This document shows positions 1-5,732 of a DNA stretch of 7,020 bases, piece by piece; position 1 is the first letter of the stretch, and each line of letters begins with the position of its first letter. The DNA is from an uncultured Curvibacter sp. (GTDB taxonomy: Bacteria > Pseudomonadota > Gammaproteobacteria > Burkholderiales > Burkholderiaceae). A program made the position numbers and the translations under genes. The stretch lies in assembly GCA_946481355.1 (NCBI GenBank), contig CAMLNH010000146.1, positions 1 to 7,020 on the forward strand. Reading direction: 5' to 3'. The notes beneath the pieces were generated by a model, which was not told the origin of the DNA, did no database searches, and saw only the letters and a list, made by a program, of their open reading frames with translations.

Positions 1-433
1 ACACCGGCAGCACGGCCTTGCGCGAGGCGCTGGTCCAGCAGCCGAAGACGGCGGCCACCTTGTCGTTGATCAGCAGCTTCTTGGACTTCTCGGCAAAGGT
101 CGGCCAGTCGGAGGCGCCGTCTTCCTTGATCACCTTGATCTTGCGGCCCAGGATGCCGCCCATGGCGTTGATCTGGTCGATGGCCAGCTGCTCGGCCTGG
201 ATGGAGCCGGTCTCGGAAATCGCCATCGTGCCGGTGGAAGAGTGCAGCTGGCCCACGATGACCTCGGTGTCGGTGACGGCCAGCTTGGTGGTGTTCACGG
301 CCGAGGTCGGGGGCGCAGCGGCGTAGCCGACGCCGGGCAGGCCGACGACGCCGAGGGCGCCCAGGCCCTGCAGGACCTGGCGGCGCTGCAGGCCGCTGGC
401 CTGCGTGGAGGTGGGGGCGGGCGATTTCTTCAT
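1..433 (-). CDS. urtA: Urea ABC transporter substrate-binding protein UrtA, N-terminal part (runs off the left edge)
   Basis: This is the periplasmic ligand-binding subunit of a urea-type (branched-chain-amino-acid family) ABC transporter; it captures urea or a short amide and delivers it to the inner-membrane permease. Reading leftward from the ATG at 433, 144 complete codons are visible. The first 40 residues form a Tat-like signal: two arginines at residues 17-18 (QRRQVLQ), then a glycine/leucine-rich hydrophobic stretch ending near GYA at 36-38. The mature part begins with a beta strand containing [18 protein letters not shown], then [25 protein letters not shown] and [16 protein letters not shown]. 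The last two are highly characteristic of UrtA and its FmdD short-chain-amide relatives. The start is supported by an AGGAG at 440-444 (minus strand), 6 nt upstream. It is divergent from the hybrid-kinase operon. Urea versus formamide or acetamide specificity cannot be settled from this fragment; downstream urtBCDE would lie outside the window. Confidence 0.88.
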   Translation of the reverse strand, partial: MKKSPAPTSTQASGLQRRQVLQGLGALGVVGLPGVGYAAAPPTSAVNTTKLAVTDTEVIVGQLHSSTGTMAISETGSIQAEQLAIDQINAMGGILGRKIKVIKEDGASDWPTFAEKSKKLLINDKVAAVFGCWTSASRKAVLPV

Positions 434-484
434 GGGGCACTCCTGCAAAGAAAGTTGAAGACCAAGGACACCTGGGAGAGGTGG

Positions 485-501
485 GGCGACACGGTGTCGC
501 C
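485..501. promoter_or_regulatory. 17-bp palindrome in the urtA/kinase divergent intergenic region (candidate operator)
   Basis: GGCGACAC (485-492) and GTGTCGCC (494-501) are perfect 8-bp inverted arms around a single central G. The site lies 52 bp upstream of the urtA start, inside its leader or proximal promoter region. The near-odd symmetry fits a dimeric regulator site. As RNA, only a strained hairpin with a minimal loop could form, and there is no T-tract, so a terminator is unlikely. The regulator is unknown; function is inferred from symmetry and position only. Confidence 0.4.
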
Positions 502-538
502 ACGGCCTTGAGATTAGGGAGAGCCCTGTACGCAGCCC

Positions 539-556
539 ATACGTCAATCAACGTAT
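539..556. promoter_or_regulatory. Inverted repeat ATACGT-N6-ACGTAT, candidate response-regulator operator
   Basis: ATACGT (539-544) and ACGTAT (551-556) are perfect inverted 6-bp arms separated by CAATCA. Their centre lies about 88 bp upstream of the kinase start and about 115 bp upstream of the urtA start. An A/T-containing palindrome stands out in this G+C-rich spacer. NarL/FixJ-type (LuxR-HTH) regulators commonly bind short inverted repeats with TAC-type half-sites, and one such regulator is encoded at 4009-4920. Assigning the site to that protein is inference. No convincing -10/-35 pair was found for either divergent gene. Confidence 0.4.
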
Positions 557-635
557 CGCCCCCGCAGGGGTGGTCGGGAACACTTCTTGCCTGTGCACCC
601 TTGTGGGCCACCACTCCCCAGAAAGAGGCGCATCC

Positions 636-3600
636 ATGAACACCGCACCGCAGCGCATCTTCCCGATCCGCCGCGACTACAACTCCTGGGTCGCCAACGA
701 GACCCTGGAGGACTACGCCCTGCGCTACACGCCGCGCAGTGCACGCAAATGGAGCGAGTGGCGCGTGGCCAACACTGCCTTCGGCGGCATGTCCTTCCTG
801 GCGCTGGAGGCCATCGGCGGCGCCATCGCGCTCAACTACGGTTTCGAGAACGCGCTCTGGGCCATCCTGGTCATGGGGCTCATCACCTTCCTCACGGGCC
901 TGCCCATCGCGGTCTATGCCGCGCGTTACGGCCTGGACATGGACCTGCTCACGCGCGGCGCGGGCTTCGGCTACCTCGGCTCCACCGTCACCTCGCTGAT
1001 CTATGCCAGCTTCACCTTCATCTTCTTCGCGCTGGAGGCGGCCATCATGGCCCTGGCACTGGAGATGGCCTTCGGCTGGCCCCTGGTGTGGTGCTACGTG
1101 CTGTCGTCGCTGGTCATCATTCCCATGGTGCTCTACGGCATCACCTTCATCTCGCGCCTGCAGGCCTGGACCCAGCCGGTGTGGATCGTGCTGCTGCTCT
1201 GGCCCTTCGTCTGGTTCGCCATCGCGCAGCCCCAGCTCTACCGCGAGTTCACGGGTCTGTCGGGGCTGACCTCGGGCAGCAGCGAGTTCGAGCCGCTGAT
1301 GTTCGGCGCCGCGGCCACCGTAGCCTTCTCGCTGGTGGTGCAGGTGGGCGAGCAGGTGGACTACCTGCGTTTCATGCCCGAGCGCACGCGCGCCAACCGC
1401 TGGCGCTGGTGGAGCTGCGTCATCGTCGCCGGCCCGGGCTGGATCTTCATGGGCATGCTCAAGATGCTGGCCGGCGCCTTCCTGGCCTTCGTCGCCCTGC
1501 AGTACGGCGCGCTGCCCAGCCACGCGGCCGAGCCCACGCAGATGTTCCTCGTGGGCTATATGCGCTCGCTCGACCATCCCTCGCTCGCGCTCTGGCTCAC
1601 GGTGATCTTCGTCATCATCTCCCAGGTCAAGATCAACGTCACCAACGCCTACGCCGGCTCGCTGGCCTGGAGCAACTTCTTCGCGCGCATCACGCGCAGC
1701 CATCCGGGGCGTGTGGTCTGGCTGGTGTTCAACGTCATCATCGCCATGCTGCTCATGACCCTGGGCGTCTTCGGCGCGCTCGAACATGTGCTGGGCCTCT
1801 ACGCCAACGTGGCCATCGCCTGGGTCGGCGCGCTGGTGGCCGACCTGGTCATCAACAAGCCCCTGGGCCTGAGCCCCAGGGGCGTGGAGTTCCGCCGTGC
1901 CTACCTCTACGACCTCAATCCCGTGGGCCTGGGCGCCATGGGCCTGGCCGCGGTGCTGGCCTGCGTGGCCTATGCGGGCCTGCTCGGCGTCTGGGCCGAG
2001 GCCTTCTCGCCCTTCATCGCACTCTTCACCGCCATGCTCACCGCGCCCCTGCTGGCCTGGGCCACGCAAGGGCGCTACTACCTGGCGCGGCGTGACCCCT
2101 CGCCCTGGCGGCCCGGTGAATCCGTGCGGTGCGGCGTCTGCAACAACCCCTTCGAGAGCGCTGACATGGCGCATTGCCCGGCCTACGGCGCGCCCATCTG
2201 CTCGCTGTGCTGTTCCCTCGAATCCCGCTGCCATGACCGCTGCAAGACCCAGTCGCGCGCCGGTGACCAGGTGCGCCAGGCCCTGGCCGCGGTGCTGCCG
2301 GCCAGCCTGAACAACCGCTTCAACTTCCGCGTCGCGCAGTACTTCACCGTCTTCCTGGGTCTTGCGGCGATCATGGCCTTTCTGCTGGGCGTGGTCTATG
2401 TGCAGGAGAGCCTGCAAGGGCAGGCCCATGCTGCAGCCCTGCGCCTGCCCTTCATCAAGGCCTTCTCGCTCATGGCCGTGCTGGCCGCCGTGTGTGCCTG
2501 GTGGGTGGTGCTGGCCACCGAAAGCCGGCGCATGGCCCACGACGAGTCCGAGCGCCAGACGCAATTGCTGCAGAAGGAAATCGACGCCCACCAGCGCACC
2601 GATGCGGCCCTGCAGAACGCCAAGGAGGTGGCCGAGAACGCCAGCAGCGCCAAGACCCGCTACGTGGCTGGCATGACGCACGAGCTGCGCACCCCGCTCA
2701 ACAGCATCCTGGGTTATGCGCAGATCCTGCTGCGCGGCCAGGAGCTCAAGGCCAGCGCGCGCGAGATGGTCACCACCATCCAGCAAAGCGGCCAGCACAT
2801 GCACGCACTCATCGACGGCCTGCTGGACCTGGCGCGCATCGAGGCCGGCCGCCTGCGTCTGGACCCGGCGCCGCTGCCCTTCCCCGACTTCCTCGACGAA
2901 CTCGTGCGCATGGTGCAGCCCCAAGCCGAGGGCAAGGGCCTGTCCTTCCGGCTGGAGACCCAGGGCCGCGTGCCGGCCTGGGTGCAGGCCGACGCCAAGC
3001 GCCTGCGCCAGATCCTCATCAACCTGCTGGGCAATGCGGTGCGCTTCACGGACCGTGGTGGCATCGTCTTCCGTGTGGACTGCCGGCACGAGGTGCTGCG
3101 CTTCGAGGTGGAAGACACCGGCATCGGCATCGCCCCGCAGGACCAGGAGCGCATCTTCATGCCCTTCGAGCGCGGCAGCGCCGGCCGGCGCACCAGCGAG
3201 GCCGGCACCGGCCTGGGCCTGGCCATCACCCATCTGCTGACCGAACTCATGGGCGGCGAGCTCACCCTGCGCAGCGAGGTGGGGCAGGGCAGCACCTTCA
3301 CCATCCGCCTCTACCTGCGCGAGATCGAGGCCCCGGCCCAGCGCTCCGTGCGCAACCTGCGGCCCATCGTGGGTTACCTCGCGCCGCGCCGCGCGCTGCT
3401 GGTGGTGGACGACCAGCCCATCCAGCGCCAGCTGCTGGCCAGCCTGCTGCTGCCGCTGGGCTTTGCCATCCGCGAGGCTGCCAGCGGCCGTGAGGCGCTG
3501 GAGACCGTGCAGCGCGAGCGGCCCGATGCCGTGCTGCTGGACATCAACATGGACGACCTCAACGGCTGGCAGACCGCGCAACTCATGCGTGCCACGGCCG

Positions 3601-4016
3601 GTCCCGGCCTGCCCATCATCTTCGTCTCGGCCGATCCCTTCGAGAACCGGCCCGAGCTCCTGACCGCCGTGGGAGCGCAGGGCTTCGTGAGCAAGCCCGT
3701 GATCGAGTCCGAACTGCTGGACCTGCTCGCGCGCGTGCTGCAGCTGGAATGGGTACACGAAGCCCACCCCGCCGCCGTGGCCGGCAACGGTGCGGCGCGC
3801 GACAACGCCGCGCCCCTGCCGCTGGCCGAAGACCTGCGCGAACGGCTCGTGACCCTGGCCCGCCTGGGCAATGCCAGCGGCCTGCGCTCCTTGCTGCGCG
3901 AGAGTGCGCAGGACGAGCCCGCCATGGCCGACGTGCTGCAGAGCTTGGTGGTGCACGTGGACCGTTTCGACTTCAACGCCCTGATCGCCCGACTGAAGGT
4001 GGACATCGATGACTGA
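636..4016 (+). CDS. Hybrid sensor histidine kinase with an NCS1 permease-like N-terminal sensor and C-terminal receiver
   Basis: Inner-membrane hybrid kinase of 1126 residues. Residues ~10-480 form a complete NCS1 (nucleobase:cation symporter-1, CodB-like) domain, opening with SWVANETLEDYALRYTPRS and showing about 12 hydrophobic helices; the KINVTNAYAGSLAWSNF helix (332-348) carries polar residues where NCS1 carriers bind substrate. A cytosolic cluster of eight cysteines follows (499, 502, 514, 522, 525, 526, 532, 536). Two further membrane helices come next (~569-590 and ~609-628), then a charged coiled-coil linker (~629-671). HisKA has phospho-accepting His682 in MTHELRTPLN. The HATPase has its N-box at 796-804, EDTGIGI at 826-832 and GTGLGLA at 857-863. 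The receiver (~921-1037) has DD 925-926, phospho-Asp969, Ser998 and Lys1020. An ~85-residue helical tail follows, without a recognisable HPt histidine motif. The start at 636 is preceded by GAGG at 625-628; an in-frame ATG at 570 lacks a ribosome site. The gene overlaps the next by 8 nt. Whether the carrier domain still transports is unknown. Confidence 0.93.
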   Translation: MNTAPQRIFPIRRDYNSWVANETLEDYALRYTPRSARKWSEWRVANTAFGGMSFLALEAIGGAIALNYGFENALWAILVMGLITFLTGLPIAVYAARYGLDMDLLTRGAGFGYLGSTVTSLIYASFTFIFFALEAAIMALALEMAFGWPLVWCYVLSSLVIIPMVLYGITFISRLQAWTQPVWIVLLLWPFVWFAIAQPQLYREFTGLSGLTSGSSEFEPLMFGAAATVAFSLVVQVGEQVDYLRFMPERTRANRWRWWSCVIVAGPGWIFMGMLKMLAGAFLAFVALQYGALPSHAAEPTQMFLVGYMRSLDHPSLALWLTVIFVIISQVKINVTNAYAGSLAWSNFFARITRSHPGRVVWLVFNVIIAMLLMTLGVFGALEHVLGLYANVAIAWVGALVADLVINKPLGLSPRGVEFRRAYLYDLNPVGLGAMGLAAVLACVAYAGLLGVWAEAFSPFIALFTAMLTAPLLAWATQGRYYLARRDPSPWRPGESVRCGVCNNPFESADMAHCPAYGAPICSLCCSLESRCHDRCKTQSRAGDQVRQALAAVLPASLNNRFNFRVAQYFTVFLGLAAIMAFLLGVVYVQESLQGQAHAAALRLPFIKAFSLMAVLAAVCAWWVVLATESRRMAHDESERQTQLLQKEIDAHQRTDAALQNAKEVAENASSAKTRYVAGMTHELRTPLNSILGYAQILLRGQELKASAREMVTTIQQSGQHMHALIDGLLDLARIEAGRLRLDPAPLPFPDFLDELVRMVQPQAEGKGLSFRLETQGRVPAWVQADAKRLRQILINLLGNAVRFTDRGGIVFRVDCRHEVLRFEVEDTGIGIAPQDQERIFMPFERGSAGRRTSEAGTGLGLAITHLLTELMGGELTLRSEVGQGSTFTIRLYLREIEAPAQRSVRNLRPIVGYLAPRRALLVVDDQPIQRQLLASLLLPLGFAIREAASGREALETVQRERPDAVLLDINMDDLNGWQTAQLMRATAGPGLPIIFVSADPFENRPELLTAVGAQGFVSKPVIESELLDLLARVLQLEWVHEAHPAAVAGNGAARDNAAPLPLAEDLRERLVTLARLGNASGLRSLLRESAQDEPAMADVLQSLVVHVDRFDFNALIARLKVDIDD
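2130..2243 (+). other. Eight-cysteine (putative zinc or redox) module within the hybrid kinase
   Basis: Residues 499-536 of the kinase follow the pattern CxxC-x11-C-x7-CxxCC-x5-C-x3-C, including CPAYGAPICSLCCS. It sits between the last NCS1 helix and the pair of helices before the kinase core, and should be cytoplasmic given the usual inward N- and C-termini of NCS1 carriers. The spacing resembles zinc-ribbon or cross-brace metal sites, but an iron-sulfur or thiol-redox role is also possible. Metal binding is inference; the cysteine pattern is read directly. Confidence 0.6.
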
Positions 4017-4920
4017 GGCTGCCCGCCCCCTGACCCCGCCCGGCGTCGTCCTCGTGGTGGACGACGCGCCCGACACCCTGCGCATGCTCTGCGATGCCCT
4101 GGCCCTGGAGGGCTACACCGTGCTCGTCGCCCGCGACGCCACCGAGGCGCTGCAGCGCTTCGAGATGGCCGTGCCCGACGCCGTGCTGCTCGACGCCATC
4201 ATGCCCGGTGACGACGGCTTCACCCTCTGCCGCCGCCTCAAGGCCGAACCCTCCTGGGCCCACGTGCCCGTGATCTTCATGACCGGCCTGGCCGAGACCG
4301 AGCAGATCGTCGAAGGCTTTGCCAGCGGCGGCGTGGACTACGTGGTGAAACCCCTCAAGATTCCCGAGGTGCTCGCGCGCCTGGCCACGCACCTGCGCAA
4401 CGCCCACGTCAGCCGTCTGGCACGCGAGGCCGTGGACGTGGCCGGCCTGGGCGTGCTGCTGCTGGACAACCAGGGGCGCATCGCCTGGCGCTCGCCGCAG
4501 GCCATGCGCTGGCTGCAGCAGGCCCTGGGCGAGCAGCCCGACCCCGTGGTGCTGCGCCAGTGGCTGCAGCAGGTGGTGCTGCGCGGCGAGACCGTGGCCC
4601 CCCTGCCCGACGGCAGCCAGCTGCAGGCCAGCCATCTGGGCTCGGGCGGCCCCGGTGAAACCATGCTGCTGCTGCGCCAGCAGGCCACGCCGCGTGACCC
4701 GGCCCAGCAACGCCGCCTCACCGGCGCCTCGCTCACGCCGCGCGAGACCGAGGTGCTGTCCTGGCTGGCCAAGGGCAAGACCAACCGCGACATCGGCGAC
4801 ATCCTGGGCATGAGCCCCCGCACGGTGAACAAGCACCTGGAACACATCTTCGAGAAGCTCGGCGTGGAGACGCGCACGGCGGCCGCGGCGATTGCGAGCA
4901 GCCTGCTGCAGGAGGGGTAA
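4009..4920 (+). CDS. Response regulator: receiver, PAS-like middle region, LuxR/NarL-type DNA-binding domain
   Basis: A cytoplasmic transcription factor of 303 residues and the likely output partner of the hybrid kinase. The receiver (~12-130) has the acidic pair Asp18-Asp19, phospho-acceptor Asp62 (AVLLDAIMPGDDGF), Thr92 and Lys114 (YVVKPLK), so it should be phosphorylatable. Residues ~140-225 begin GLGVLLLDNQGRIAWRS and resemble a shortened PAS domain, a region absent from typical ~210-residue NarL/FixJ regulators. The C-terminus is a LuxR-type helix-turn-helix: LTPRETEVLSWLAKGKTNRDI from 242, then MSPRTVNKHLEHIFEKLGV. The ATG at 4009 lies inside the kinase stop region (ATGACTGA), with GAAGG at 3995-3999, implying translational coupling. 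Its targets are not shown by the sequence; the divergent urtA promoter is the natural candidate. Confidence 0.93.
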   Translation: MTEAARPLTPPGVVLVVDDAPDTLRMLCDALALEGYTVLVARDATEALQRFEMAVPDAVLLDAIMPGDDGFTLCRRLKAEPSWAHVPVIFMTGLAETEQIVEGFASGGVDYVVKPLKIPEVLARLATHLRNAHVSRLAREAVDVAGLGVLLLDNQGRIAWRSPQAMRWLQQALGEQPDPVVLRQWLQQVVLRGETVAPLPDGSQLQASHLGSGGPGETMLLLRQQATPRDPAQQRRLTGASLTPRETEVLSWLAKGKTNRDIGDILGMSPRTVNKHLEHIFEKLGVETRTAAAAIASSLLQEG

Positions 4921-4993
4921 AGTCTTTGGGGGAGATGGGTGGGGCCAATCCAGAGAGTACATTGCATCCAATGCCTGTTCGGGAGGGTGCGAG

Positions 4994-5407
4994 ATGTTCA
5001 GAGTCAGATCAATGCTGGCCTTGCTGGTCATGCCTTTGTGTGGCTTCACTTGTGTTTCGATTTCTTCGCTGACGGTAAAGACCGCTCCATCTGATATTGG
5101 GTATGCGTCGATCGAGTCCTTGGCTGCTGACTTCAATCAAGTGTCCAGAGCCGTGGGGGACTGGGCAAGACAGAACCAGTTTGTCGAGCAGGTGTGCAGC
5201 TCTGGCTCGAGGGGGTATACGCCGCTTTGCAGGGATTTTGTTGACCTGAATTCGGTCAGGGTCACCGTGGCATTTGCCCCTTCTTCCAATCTCACCAATA
5301 TCACGATCACAGATTGGTCGAATGGGAAATATCTCTCCAAAGTCAGCCTGTCGCTCAAAGACCATCTGTCCCGGGCGCTGCCGTCCTTGATCATCAAGGA
5401 CGATTAG
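4994..5407 (+). CDS. Small exported protein of unknown function (137 aa)
   Basis: I do not recognise this family. The protein starts with a short basic segment (RVR) and a hydrophobic stretch MLALLVMPLCGFTC, which looks like a signal peptide. Cys20 could be an acylation site, but GFTC is a poor lipobox, so a secreted protein or an atypical lipoprotein are both possible. The mature part has cysteines at 68 and 79 that could form a disulfide, a strand-rich section (VRVTVAFAPSSNLTNITITDW), and a helix near the end. The ATG at 4994 is chosen because GGGAGGG lies at 4981-4987, 6 nt upstream; longer in-frame starts would run back into the regulator gene. Base composition is clearly lower in G+C than the genes to the left (hand count 24 of 60 at 5281-5340 against 44 of 60 at 4381-4440), so it may be acquired or fast-evolving. 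It ends about 50 bp before the riboswitch promoter. Confidence 0.72.
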   Translation: MFRVRSMLALLVMPLCGFTCVSISSLTVKTAPSDIGYASIESLAADFNQVSRAVGDWARQNQFVEQVCSSGSRGYTPLCRDFVDLNSVRVTVAFAPSSNLTNITITDWSNGKYLSKVSLSLKDHLSRALPSLIIKDD

Positions 5408-5436
5408 GAGGCTCCGGTGCCGGTATCTCCCCGATA

Positions 5437-5465
5437 CTGAACGGATCGCACCAAACTCATAGAAT
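5437..5465 (+). promoter_or_regulatory. Predicted sigma-70 promoter for the FMN riboswitch-ribH2 transcript
   Basis: CTGAAC (5437-5442, three of six matches to TTGACA) and TAGAAT (5460-5465, five of six matches to TATAAT) are separated by exactly 17 bp. Transcription would begin near 5472, just upstream of the aptamer, giving a leader of about 260 nt. The spacing and strong -10 support it; the -35 is weak. Confidence 0.5.
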
Positions 5466-5471
5466 CATCGG

Positions 5472-5491
5472 GTCGGCCCCCACGGGCCGAC
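5472..5491 (+). other. Perfect 8-bp hairpin immediately upstream of the FMN aptamer
   Basis: GTCGGCCC (5472-5479) and GGGCCGAC (5484-5491) can form an 8-bp stem with a four-base loop. It lies at the predicted transcription start and ends just before the aptamer P1 stem. Because no T-tract follows, an intrinsic terminator for the upstream gene is less likely than a 5'-end hairpin of the riboswitch RNA, which could protect or insulate the leader. The stem is seen directly; the role is inference. Confidence 0.45.
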
Positions 5492-5492
5492 A

Positions 5493-5647
5493 GCGTTCTC
5501 AGGGCGGGGCGGAATTCCCCACCGGCGGTATCTGCAGGCGACTGCAGCAGCCCGCGAGCGCCCGGCACAGGCCCTGGTCTGTATCGGGGTCAGCAGATCT
5601 GGTGCGAAGCCAGAGCCGACGGTCACAGTCCGGATGAAAGAGATCGC
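5493..5647 (+). ncRNA. FMN riboswitch (RFN element)
   Basis: A cis-acting mRNA aptamer that binds flavin mononucleotide and lowers expression of the gene downstream when flavin is plentiful. The conserved RFN blocks appear in order: GTTCTCAGGGCGGGGCGGAA, TTCCCCACCGGCGGTA, AGCCCGCGAGCG, GGTCAGCAGATCTGGTG, AGCCGACGGTCACAGTCCGG and ATGAAAGAG. The closing P1 helix is GCGTTCTC (5493-5500) with GAGATCGC (5640-5647), leaving one U-U mismatch. The variable region around 5541-5587 is typical of the class. The only gene following on the same strand is ribH2, 85 nt downstream of the aptamer. Confidence 0.96.
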
Positions 5648-5660
5648 GACTCCCGGCGTC

Positions 5661-5722
5661 GGCGCGCAAGCGTTGCGGCGTCGTGTTGGCGTGCGCCCTG
5701 ATTCTGGCAATCCTGTCTTTTT
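5661..5722 (+). promoter_or_regulatory. Candidate expression platform of the FMN riboswitch
   Basis: Between aptamer and start codon, GGCGCGC (5661-5667) can pair with GTGCGCC (5691-5697), seven pairs including one G-U. It is followed by a weak GATT/AATC stem (5700-5703 with 5709-5712) and five T residues at 5718-5722. This could act as a terminator, though the T-tract is about 20 nt from the strong stem. Alternatively, TGTC (5714-5717) pairing with GACA (5727-5730) would loop out the weak GGA ribosome site. Transcriptional and translational control cannot be separated by eye. Confidence 0.35.
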
Positions 5723-5732
5723 GGACGACACC

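Noticed and set aside
570..635. In-frame ATG at 570 giving a 22-residue longer hybrid kinase
   Set aside because: The extra residues do not resemble an NCS1 N-terminus, there is no ribosome site before 570, and the ATG at 636 has GAGG 7 nt upstream with a family-like start.
587..2095. 502-codon plus-strand frame overlapping the NCS1 domain
   Set aside because: An out-of-frame shadow of the kinase gene, with Arg/His/Ala/Gly-rich translation and no recognisable domain.
4960..4973. CATTG-CATC-CAATG inverted repeat upstream of the small exported-protein gene
   Set aside because: The arms are only 5 bp, there is no associated promoter or T-tract, and such repeats arise often by chance.
3973..5136. 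Long minus-strand open frame (387 codons) under the response regulator
   Set aside because: It lies antisense to a clearly conserved regulator gene, its translation is low-complexity (Gly/Ala/His/Gln-rich) without family motifs, and it is expected from G+C-rich codon bias.
5472..5491. Intrinsic terminator of the small exported-protein gene
   Set aside because: The stem is perfect, but no T-run follows and it falls downstream of a plausible promoter for the riboswitch transcript.
5634..5732. Earlier in-frame ATG at 5634 for RibH2
   Set aside because: It lies inside the conserved 3' block of the FMN aptamer, and the added residues do not belong to lumazine synthases.
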